Below, piece by piece: positions 1-4,605 of a stretch of 6,936 nt of DNA; position 1 is the first letter of the stretch; each line of letters opens with the position of its first letter. The stretch covers positions 1,324-8,259 of the forward strand of contig DFJW01000062.1 in the NCBI GenBank assembly GCA_002373775.1, read 5' to 3'. The notes beneath the pieces were generated by a model. That model worked only from the letters and a program-made list of their open reading frames with translations. It was not told where the DNA came from and did not search any database. Made by a program: the position numbers and the translations under genes. Source of the stretch: Ruminococcus flavefaciens. GTDB lineage: Bacteria > Bacillota > Clostridia > Oscillospirales > Ruminococcaceae.

Positions 1-3
1 TCA

Positions 4-393
4 CAACCCTTTGGCAGGGTGGTGACCGAGGAGGGACGGAGTCCCTCCTAAGAAGTAAGCAAAACAGCGCAGCGCCGTTTTGCGTCCCTTCCGCATCAGT
101 AAATCTCAAGCACGAAATCCAAATGTAGGGGCGGCGTTCCGCCGCCCGTGGTTACGAAAAGAGAGTAGTGCTCAGAAAGTAGAGAGTAGAAAAAGACGTT
201 ACATTTTTGCGCTAACGGTGAATGCAAGATAACGCGAATTTTCGGGCGGCGGAACGCCGCCCCTACAGGGTTCTTTCGCCGGTCTTCGCCGGGAGCGACT
301 GATGCGGAAGGGACGCAAAAGGCGCTGCGCTGTTTTGCTTACTTCTTAGGAGGGACTCCGTCCCTCCTCGATCACCACCCTGCCAAAGGGTTG
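4..393. repeat. Long nested inverted repeat built of GC-rich hairpins
   Basis: The left arm 4-100 and right arm 298-393 are reverse complements, differing by one substitution (position 26) and one 1-nt indel (in the module at 59-83 versus 315-338). Each arm is itself a chain of small hairpins. Module A has arms CCAAAGGGTT/AACCCTTTGG (right copy 383-405; the left copy, 1-14, is cut by the window edge). Module B has arms AGGAGGGAC/GTCCCTCCT with a 3-nt loop (29-49 and 348-368). Module C has GCAAAAC/GTTTTGC around a GCGC core (59-83; right copy missing one base). Between the arms lies a second inverted pair (module D). The order is therefore A-B-C-D...D-C-B-A. No ORF or transposase is present. 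The sequence shows a repeat; a non-autonomous mobile element (MITE-like) or a structured RNA element is inference. Confidence 0.9.
124..267. repeat. MITE-like element with 25-bp perfect terminal inverted repeats (copy 1)
   Basis: The termini 124-148 and 243-267 are exact 25-bp inverted repeats beginning TGTAGGGGCGGCG. Each terminus is itself a hairpin with an 8-bp stem GGGCGGCG/CGCCGCCC and a TTC (or GAA) loop. The 94-bp interior carries heptad-like GTAGNNN units (151-192) and an AT-richer stretch. In reverse complement, the interior aligns with the second copy at 2729-2870, including shared blocks near 196-206 (ACGTTACATTT) and 229-237. The 144-bp length, the inverted ends and the lack of coding potential resemble a miniature inverted-repeat element. 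No clear target-site duplication is visible because the element is nested in the larger inverted repeat. Confidence 0.75.
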
Positions 394-418
394 CAAACCC
401 TTTGGAATCCCTGTTTTT

Positions 419-450
419 GCCGGCTTCGCCGTCTTTTATTTTTCTTTTTT
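419..450 (+). terminator. Weak terminator-like hairpin and T-rich tract
   Basis: A short stem CGGC (421-424)/GCCG (428-431) with a TTC loop is followed by a T-rich tract (432-450). The same arrangement occurs at 3090-3120, directly after the same A hairpin, so it is the conserved right end of the repeat family. A 4-bp stem is short for a strong intrinsic terminator, although the 10-bp A hairpin just upstream could contribute. It lies immediately before the ribosome binding site of the downstream gene, so complete termination would leave that gene needing its own promoter. No convincing promoter is visible there. Confidence 0.3.
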
Positions 451-473
451 AATTAACAATTTTTGGAGGCTCT

Positions 474-899
474 ATGAAAAAACGTACTCTCATCATCACT
501 CTCTCCGCACTCATCCTCGCTGCGGCTGTTACCCTTTTCCCCGGCAATATATCCACCCACCAGAATCCCACCGACTCCGTCCCTGCTTCTGCTCCCAGTC
601 AGCGTATCGACTATTTCGCCTCCCACGGCTGGGATGTCCACGAGATAGCCTGCCGCAATGTCGTCATCCCCTCAGTCTTCTCTCCGGCTTATGAGGAATA
701 CGCCCGCATTCAGGACAAACAAGGTCTCCCTCTCCGTGAATACGCCGGCTCAGATGCTCAGCTCTATCTCTACGAAGTCAAGAATTACAGCCCTGAAAGC
801 AAAAATATGCTTGCAGAGCTGCTGGTTTGCGATGATATTGCCGTTGCCTCCCTTGTCTACAGCGAGGACGGCGGTTCACTGAGATTCGCTGTCAGCTGA
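474..899 (+). CDS. Exported/membrane-anchored DUF4830-like protein
   Basis: This 141-aa protein has a basic N-terminus (MKKR) and a hydrophobic segment at about residues 5-22. It has no lipobox cysteine, so it is an exported or N-terminally anchored protein rather than a lipoprotein. Residues about 44-130 match what I recall of the DUF4830 pattern: an IDYFASHGWDV segment, then VVIPSVF, an aromatic YEEYARIQ-x-QG stretch, YLYEVKNY, and a final strand with CDD. Its function is unknown; the family is found in Firmicutes, often next to a signal peptide. The start is supported by GGAGG at 465-469, four bases before the ATG. The gene stands alone on the plus strand, downstream of the hairpin mosaic, and converges on the next gene with a 3-nt gap. 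Its coding strand is strikingly pyrimidine-rich, unlike the minus-strand genes. Confidence 0.8.
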   Translation: MKKRTLIITLSALILAAAVTLFPGNISTHQNPTDSVPASAPSQRIDYFASHGWDVHEIACRNVVIPSVFSPAYEEYARIQDKQGLPLREYAGSDAQLYLYEVKNYSPESKNMLAELLVCDDIAVASLVYSEDGGSLRFAVS

Positions 900-902
900 A
901 TC

Positions 903-1274
903 TCAGAATACGTTCAGCATCGAACCGATAAACGGTATCCTTATCGCCTTGCCGAAATATGTTCCAACAATGAGTAAAACGAGTATAACTACCAGTGCAA
1001 GTCCGATAACTATGCCGCACAGTACGCCCAGCACCGGTATCAGACCAAGTATCCAGCCGACTGCAATTGCTGCGACCTCGGTTATGAATAAAGCAAGCTG
1101 CTGATTTGCGTGGAATTTGCAGTATGCTGAGTTCCTGTCGATGACTATCGGCACGAAAAACAGGAATGAGAAAATGTAGCAGAGCATAGCGATGAGCGAA
1201 TATTTCTTCTTGTCATCCTCCGCAAAGCTGTTCTCAGCTGCGCTGTCGTTGAACTGTTCGAGTAAATCATTCAT
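903..1274 (-). CDS. Tic20/DUF4870-like small membrane protein
   Basis: This 123-aa protein has an acidic, polar N-terminus (residues 1-24) and then about three membrane segments (roughly 27-46, 60-80 and 82-107). The segment LCYIFSFLFFVPIVIDRNS followed by FHANQQLALFI (residues 54-64) is the hallmark of the DUF4870/Tic20-like family, in which a conserved FHA-x-Q motif follows the first helix. The bacterial members have no established function. The start is an ATG overlapping the nrdR stop by 4 nt (ATGA, 1271-1274), with GGAGG seven bases upstream, so it is probably translationally coupled to nrdR as the last gene of the operon. It ends 3 nt from the convergent gene at 474-899, with no terminator in between. 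Family assignment is by motif recall. Confidence 0.8.
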   Translation of the reverse strand: MNDLLEQFNDSAAENSFAEDDKKKYSLIAMLCYIFSFLFFVPIVIDRNSAYCKFHANQQLALFITEVAAIAVGWILGLIPVLGVLCGIVIGLALVVILVLLIVGTYFGKAIRIPFIGSMLNVF

Positions 1275-1738
1275 GTTTCTTCCTCCGTGTGATCTTTATT
1301 TTCCATGTCGCTTATTATGGCGACAAAACTGGCTGTATCGGTAAAATCTTCATAGACCGACGCAAAACGGATGTAGGAAATGGGATCAATGCCCCTCAGT
1401 CTGTCAAGGACCATTTCGCCTATCTCCTTGGACCGCACGACGGTCTTGAGGTGGTCGGCGCAGTAATTTTCGACATAATCCGCGATGCCCTCCACCTGTT
1501 CCCTTGTTACGGGACGCTTTTTAATGGCAGTATAGATGCCTTTTATCAGTTTGCTCTTGTCGAACTGTTCAAAATCGCCTGAGCGTTTTTCCACCATGAG
1601 CAGAGGAGCTTCCACTGCTTCATATGTGGTGAATCTGCTGCCGCACTGGATGCACTCTCTGCGGCGGCGTATCTTATCTTCCGTGGGACGGGAATCTATG
1701 ACTTTTGAATCATAGTATCCGCAGAAAGGACATTTCAT
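1271..1738 (-). CDS. nrdR: Transcriptional repressor NrdR
   Basis: NrdR is a nucleotide-sensing repressor that binds NrdR boxes upstream of ribonucleotide reductase genes. This 155-aa protein has the usual family length and architecture. The N-terminal zinc ribbon has Cys3, Cys6, Cys29 and Cys32, with the typical VIDSRPTED and IRRRREC segments and the RFTTYE end. An ATP-cone follows at about 47-137, with VEKR at 49-52, the FDKSKL region, and the conserved SYIRFASVY at 121-129. The linker between RPTED and IRRRR is about two residues shorter than in many homologues. An upstream in-frame ATG at 1870 would add 44 residues read from the TIM-barrel gene; it is rejected because the family starts at MKCPFC and AAAGGAG lies eight bases before this ATG. 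The ATGA overlaps on both sides mark a tight operon. Confidence 0.97.
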   Translation of the reverse strand: MKCPFCGYYDSKVIDSRPTEDKIRRRRECIQCGSRFTTYEAVEAPLLMVEKRSGDFEQFDKSKLIKGIYTAIKKRPVTREQVEGIADYVENYCADHLKTVVRSKEIGEMVLDRLRGIDPISYIRFASVYEDFTDTASFVAIISDMENKDHTEEET

Positions 1739-2532
1739 CCGGTCTGCTCCTTTCCGAACTTTCCAGTGATATTGGAAAGAATATTGTAACTTGATATCAG
1801 CTCGCTTATGCCGCCGAATCCGCTTCTGTAGAGTTCGAGGACACTGGTGCAGCCGGGGTTGACTTTCCACAGTCTCTCGTAGAACCTGTTGAAATCGAAT
1901 CTGCCTTTCCCCACCGGGAGGCAGTCGCCCAGTTCACCGGAGTCGCTGACGTGGGCGTGGACTATTTTTCCCCCCAGAAGCTCAATGAATCTGTAAGGGT
2001 TCTCGCCTGCACGGACAGCCTGTTTCGTATCCAGCACAAAAGCGCACTCATTTCCAAGCATAGCGGACAGGTCTCTCAGATAAATTGAAGAACCTGACTG
2101 ACAGCGTGACACATTTTCTATGGCGACGGTGACGCCGAACTCTTTGCCCAGTCTGAAAAGCCGGCTGTAGCGTTCGCAGTACATTTCCTTATTCCGGACA
2201 GCTTTTCCGCCGTGGAAGACGAAGACATCAGCGCCGACGATATTCATGAACCGGAAGTAGAACTTGTAGTAATCCAGAATATCCTCAACTCTGCGTTCGT
2301 AGTCAGAGAAGAACATTATCTGTTCCATTTCGCAGGTGAAAGGGTGTACGGAGACGCAATTCACGTCAAAGCGTTTAAGGAGATTTGCGGCGCCGTGAGC
2401 GAAGCCTTTAGTCAGCTCGGAATGAGTATTTATAAATATCTCGACGCAGGAAACGCCGTTCACTGCGAGGTCATAGAGGCTTTCCTCCAAGGGTTTCGGG
2501 TACAGGCAGGCTGTAGATATCCCAGCTAACAT
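1735..2532 (-). CDS. Xylose isomerase-like TIM-barrel (AP endonuclease 2 family) protein
   Basis: This 265-aa protein has the fold signature of the sugar phosphate isomerase/epimerase family (PF01261-type TIM barrel). Probable metal or active-site residues are Glu31 (VEIFIN), His63 (SVHPF), His107 (FHGGK), Glu139 (AIENVS), Asp168 (VLDTKQA), His192/His194 (VHAHVSD) and Glu233 (LELYRSG). A PVGKGRFDF loop at 206-214 is also typical. The usual His after LDxx is Gln171 here. The exact substrate cannot be told from sequence; an isomerase/epimerase and an endonuclease IV-like activity are both in the superfamily, and the former is more likely. AAGGAGG lies six bases before the ATG. It is the first gene of the nrdR operon, driven by the promoter at 2565-2593, and its TGA overlaps the nrdR ATG. 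Linkage to nrdR may be only positional. Confidence 0.85.
   Translation of the reverse strand: MLAGISTACLYPKPLEESLYDLAVNGVSCVEIFINTHSELTKGFAHGAANLLKRFDVNCVSVHPFTCEMEQIMFFSDYERRVEDILDYYKFYFRFMNIVGADVFVFHGGKAVRNKEMYCERYSRLFRLGKEFGVTVAIENVSRCQSGSSIYLRDLSAMLGNECAFVLDTKQAVRAGENPYRFIELLGGKIVHAHVSDSGELGDCLPVGKGRFDFNRFYERLWKVNPGCTSVLELYRSGFGGISELISSYNILSNITGKFGKEQTG
1747..1753 (-). promoter_or_regulatory. Ribosome binding site fixing the nrdR start
   Basis: On the minus strand this reads AAAGGAG, eight bases before the ATG at 1738. It supports the MKCPFC start rather than the longer in-frame ATG at 1870, which would fall within the preceding gene. Confidence 0.85.
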
Positions 2533-2564
2533 CTCATTCCTCCTTTTTGCTGAACTATAAAGAT

Positions 2565-2593
2565 ATTATAACATATAGTGAAGAAAATGGCAA
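2565..2593 (-). promoter_or_regulatory. Sigma-A promoter of the TIM-barrel-nrdR-Tic20 operon
   Basis: On the minus strand a -35 TTGCCA (2593-2588) and a -10 TATAAT (2570-2565) are separated by 17 bp, with an extended -10 TG at the usual spacing (TGTTATAAT). The -10 ends 32 bp before the ATG at 2532, leaving a leader of roughly 25 nt that includes the AAGGAGG site. The -10 is bracketed by a 6-bp inverted repeat, ACTATA (2554-2559) and TATAGT (2574-2579). The -35 overlaps a 9-bp inverted repeat (2586-2594 with 2610-2618). Either could be an operator, but this is inference. Confidence 0.85.
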
Positions 2594-2688
2594 GAGACGC
2601 GCGAAAAAACTTGCCATTCGTAAAACTATTCCGCGTTCAAGGGTGCAGCGTCACGCTGCTTATAACATATAGTGAAGAAAATGGCAAG
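2566..2688. repeat. Exact 29-bp direct repeat of the promoter segment
   Basis: Positions 2566-2594 and 2660-2688 are identical over 29 bp and 94 bp apart, start to start. The shared segment holds the whole -35, the spacer and nearly all of the -10 of the operon promoter. In the upstream copy the -10 reads TATAAG instead of TATAAT. The 65-bp segment between them (2595-2659) includes a perfect hairpin GCAGCG/CGCTGC with a TCA loop (2645-2659). The outer copy runs straight into the heptad array at 2688. A duplication event linked to insertion of the neighbouring repeats is likely, but the mechanism is not visible. Confidence 0.9.
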
Positions 2689-2736
2689 TAGAAAGTAGTG
2701 AGTAGTGCGTAGAGAGTAGAAAGTAGTTTGTAGGGG
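2688..2736. repeat. Heptanucleotide tandem array, seven GTAGNNN units
   Basis: Seven consecutive 7-nt units begin with GTAG, in perfect register, with the last three bases variable (for example GTAGAAA, GTAGTGA, GTAGAGA). The seventh unit, GTAGGGG, is already the terminal hairpin of the element at 2729-2870, so the heptad register is continuous with it. Degenerate heptads of the same class occur at 151-192. In reverse complement (NNNCTAC) they occur at 2803-2844, 2874-2915 and 3119-3139. Heptameric short tandem repeats (STRR) are known in cyanobacteria; similarity to those is only formal. Confidence 0.85.
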
Positions 2737-2870
2737 CGGCGTTCCGCCGCCCGCAAACTCGCGTTGTTTTACATTTACACTTAGCGCAGAAATGTAACGT
2801 TTTTTCTACTCTCTATTATCTAATCACTACTCTCTTTTCGTAACCACGGGCGGCGGAACGCCGCCCCTAC
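2729..2870. repeat. MITE-like element with terminal inverted hairpins (copy 2)
   Basis: The left end 2729-2753 is the same 25-bp sequence as the left terminus of the element at 124-267. The right end 2847-2870 is its inverted copy, over 24 bp with the last base changed. The interior aligns with the reverse complement of the first copy: it shares a TAGCGCA-x-AAATGTAACGT block near 2782-2800, a TTTCTACTCTCTA heptad stretch, and a CTCTCTTTTCGTAACC stretch next to the right terminus. The two copies are diverged in the middle but their ends are strongly conserved. It carries no coding sequence. Confidence 0.75.
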
Positions 2871-2941
2871 TACTTTCTACTCTCTACTCTCTAAGCACTA
2901 CTCTCTTTTCATAACCACGGGCGGCGGAACGCCGCCCCTAC
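2803..2941. repeat. Imperfect 68-bp tandem duplication ending in the D hairpin
   Basis: Positions 2803-2870 and 2874-2941 align without gaps at 64 of 68 positions and are separated by TAC. Each unit holds NNNCTAC-type heptads, a CTCTCTTTTC stretch, and the module D hairpin GGGCGGCG/CGCCGCCC (reverse orientation). The second unit continues into the segment shared in inverted orientation with the left end of the window. Confidence 0.9.
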
Positions 2942-3120
2942 ATTTGGATTTCGTGCTTGAGATTTACTAATGCGGAAGGGACGCAAAACGGCGCTGCGCT
3001 GTTTTGCTTACCTTTTAGGGAAGGCTCTGCCTTCCCTCGCACACCCATCCGCCAAAGGGTTGTGAACCCTTTGGAATCCCTTATTTTGCCGGCTTCGCCG
3101 TCTTTTATTATTTTCTTTTT
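2894..3120. repeat. Second hairpin mosaic, partly an inverted copy of 55-172
   Basis: Positions 2894-3011 are the reverse complement of 55-172: 118 nt, no indels, two mismatches. They carry module D (2918-2942), a linker, and module C (2983-3007). Next comes a B-type hairpin AGGGAAGGC/GCCTTCCCT (3017-3037), whose stem sequence differs from the first mosaic although its 9-bp pairing is kept. An A hairpin CCAAAGGGTT/AACCCTTTGG (3052-3074) follows, and then a CGGC/GCCG plus T-rich tail (3090-3120) matching 396-450. The module order D-C-B-A equals the right half of the mosaic at 243-450. It fills the upstream region of ytaF. Confidence 0.9.
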
Positions 3121-3162
3121 TCTACTCTCTACATTCTACTCACTCCCACTCATCCTCCTGAA

Positions 3163-3168
3163 TATAAT
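3163..3168 (+). promoter_or_regulatory. Isolated TATAAT, possible -10 of ytaF
   Basis: A perfect TATAAT lies 7 bp before the ribosome binding site of ytaF. There is no -35 match at 16-18 bp, and the TG element is one base too far for an extended -10. Transcription from it would begin within or next to the Shine-Dalgarno sequence, so it may be chance. Confidence 0.25.
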
Positions 3169-3174
3169 GACCAC

Positions 3175-3182
3175 AGGAGGTG
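3175..3182 (+). promoter_or_regulatory. Ribosome binding site fixing the ytaF start
   Basis: AGGAGGTG, an extended match to the 16S anti-Shine-Dalgarno sequence, lies a few bases before the ATG at 3188. It rules out the in-frame upstream ATGs at 2957 and 3167, which have no such site. The first of those would translate the hairpin repeats. Confidence 0.9.
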
Positions 3183-3187
3183 CTTCA

Positions 3188-3781
3188 ATGTTCCAAGAAT
3201 TGCTACTCGCCTTCATAGTCAGCATAGATACCTGTCTCGTTTCTGCGTCACTCTCCGGCAGCGGCATCCGTATCCCGCTCATCTCGGCTCTCGTCATAAA
3301 TGTCATCAGTGCCGCCGTTCTCGGCATTTCCATAAGATCCGCCGCATTTCTCTCCGGCTGCGTACCGGCAGATATCTGCCATACTGCCGGCACTGCGGTC
3401 ATGGTCTTCATCGGCACTCTCACCGTAATGAAAAGCGTCATCCGGAATCTCACCGGCAAGGAGTTTTCCCTGAAAATGGGCAGGAATATCGTCCTCCGGC
3501 TCTACCTCGACGACACTGCCGCCGACCTCGACAACTCCAATTCCATTTCCCCGGCTGAGGCTTCTGCTGCGGCACTTGCCGGCTCTCTCGACTCGGCTGC
3601 TGCCGGTCTTTCCTGCGGTCTGAGCGGCATAAACGCCTCTGCGGCTGCTCTCTCGGCATTCTTTCTCGGCTGCATCGCCTTCGCTCTCGGATGTCTCGCA
3701 GGAAAAAAGATCTCCTCCCTTGACCACGATATGTCATGGCTGGGAGGAGTTATGCTCATTATGTTTTCATTTTTCGTCTGA
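3188..3781 (+). CDS. ytaF: Sporulation membrane protein YtaF-like (MntP superfamily)
   Basis: This 197-aa polytopic membrane protein has a typical YtaF layout. An N-terminal helix has the SIDTCLVSASLSG motif (Asp14 inside the membrane), followed by IRIPLISALVI, two further helices to about residue 85, and a cytoplasmic loop. That loop holds DLDNSNSISPAEA, the YtaF version of a D-x-D-x-S-x-x-IS-x-x-EA motif. It leads into a second helix repeat starting with an intramembrane SLDSAAAGL, and the protein ends at SWLGGVMLIMFS. YtaF is annotated as a sporulation protein from Bacillus work and is related to the MntP manganese exporters; transport by this protein is not shown. The coding strand is pyrimidine-rich with many C-ending codons. 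It converges on the metallophosphoesterase gene with a 2-nt gap. Confidence 0.88.
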   Translation: MFQELLLAFIVSIDTCLVSASLSGSGIRIPLISALVINVISAAVLGISIRSAAFLSGCVPADICHTAGTAVMVFIGTLTVMKSVIRNLTGKEFSLKMGRNIVLRLYLDDTAADLDNSNSISPAEASAAALAGSLDSAAAGLSCGLSGINASAAALSAFFLGCIAFALGCLAGKKISSLDHDMSWLGGVMLIMFSFFV

Positions 3782-3783
3782 GG

Positions 3784-4605
3784 TCAGATGTCGTAGACCA
3801 CCATTTCCGGACGGTTGAAAAGCCTTATCTTTCCGCCCAGACCGGCTGATACAAGTATACTGCTCTTTCCCTTCCGGTAGACGCCCTTTGCGTAAGCCGG
3901 GAAGAATTTCCTCTCCGGAGACAGCATTCCCCTGCCGAATATCCGCACTCCGCCGCCGTGGACGTGTCCGCAGAAGGTGAAGTCTGCTCCCCATTCCGCG
4001 TAGACATCGGCAAAAAGCGGATTGTGCGCCAGCAGCAGAGTCTCCTTTTCCGAAGGCACGCCGAAAAGCTTCCGCATATCATCGGCTGTCAGGTCGTCAA
4101 GGTCCTTGTATTTCCCGTACTTGATGTAGGTGGCGTAGGAAGGCTCGATGCCGTATATCATCAGCTCCCTGCCCTTCACTTCGTCGCTGAAACGTTCGTT
4201 CCTGAGAAGTATGGCTTCTGAGTGCAGCACGATGTCGATGAGCTCCGTCTGCACTTTTTTTGCAAGGCTCTGCTCATGGTTGCCGAATATCATGTAGACC
4301 GGCGCTATTCCGCAAAGTTTATCTATGGTCGCCCTTATGGCGGTGAGGTCCTTTTCCGTCCTCGAAACGAGGTCGCCGGTGATGAATATGAGGTCCGGCT
4401 CTTCTGCCGCCGTCCTCTCGCAGAGAAGCTTGTTATCCGCGCCGTATCTGCGCTTGTGCAGGTCGGATATCTGCACTATCCTGATGCGATCTTCCGTCCT
4501 GTCCGTCAGGGACTCGTGCCGCACGGAAAAGGGCAGGAAATTGTCCCTCACAAAGAATCCCAGCACTGCTGTCAGCAGCAGGGCAGCAATGACTAAAAAT
4601 ATCAC
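3784..4605 (-). CDS. Membrane-anchored metallophosphoesterase (YkuE/YaeI-like)
   Basis: This 273-aa calcineurin-like phosphoesterase starts with a hydrophobic anchor (residues 1-19). The dinuclear metal site motifs are complete and in order: ISDLH (Asp48, His50), ITGDLV (Asp78), FGNHE (Asn109, His110), LAHNP (His194) and CGHVHGG (His214, His216). Such anchored enzymes of Firmicutes are annotated as YkuE/YaeI-type phosphoesterases; some YaeI-like members hydrolyse UDP-diacylglucosamine or lipid-linked substrates, but the substrate here is unknown. The start codon is GTG, in a 4-nt GTGA overlap with the stop of the upstream membrane protein gene. AGAGGA lies about seven bases upstream. It is the last gene of the gyrA operon, and no terminator follows before the convergent ytaF. 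Confidence 0.93.
   Translation of the reverse strand: MIFLVIAALLLTAVLGFFVRDNFLPFSVRHESLTDRTEDRIRIVQISDLHKRRYGADNKLLCERTAAEEPDLIFITGDLVSRTEKDLTAIRATIDKLCGIAPVYMIFGNHEQSLAKKVQTELIDIVLHSEAILLRNERFSDEVKGRELMIYGIEPSYATYIKYGKYKDLDDLTADDMRKLFGVPSEKETLLLAHNPLFADVYAEWGADFTFCGHVHGGGVRIFGRGMLSPERKFFPAYAKGVYRKGKSSILVSAGLGGKIRLFNRPEMVVYDI

Noticed and set aside
1..450. CRISPR array or retron
   Set aside because: Repeats are inverted and nested rather than direct with constant-length unique spacers, and no cas gene or reverse transcriptase is in the window.
411..460. Sigma-A promoter for the gene at 474
   Set aside because: TTGCCG at 417-422 has no TATAAT-like hexamer at 16-18 bp, only T-rich sequence.
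1739..1870. 44-residue upstream extension of nrdR
   Set aside because: It overlaps the coding region of the TIM-barrel gene in another frame; NrdR proteins begin at the zinc ribbon, and a ribosome binding site fits the ATG at 1738.
2595..2659. 65-bp segment between the 29-bp repeats as an inserted element with a 29-bp target-site duplication
   Set aside because: Too short and without inverted ends for a mobile element; the duplication is real but this explanation is unsupported.
2957..3187. In-frame N-terminal extension of ytaF by 77 codons from ATG 2957
   Set aside because: It would translate the hairpin repeats, has no ribosome binding site, and the family starts at the ATG at 3188, which has AGGAGGTG directly upstream. 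The open frame through the repeat is probably accidental.
3248..3727. Long minus-strand ORF (159 codons) opposite ytaF, plus two shorter ones
   Set aside because: Low-complexity Arg/Glu/Gly-rich translations caused by the pyrimidine-rich, GC-rich ytaF sequence; no ribosome binding site and no recognisable family.
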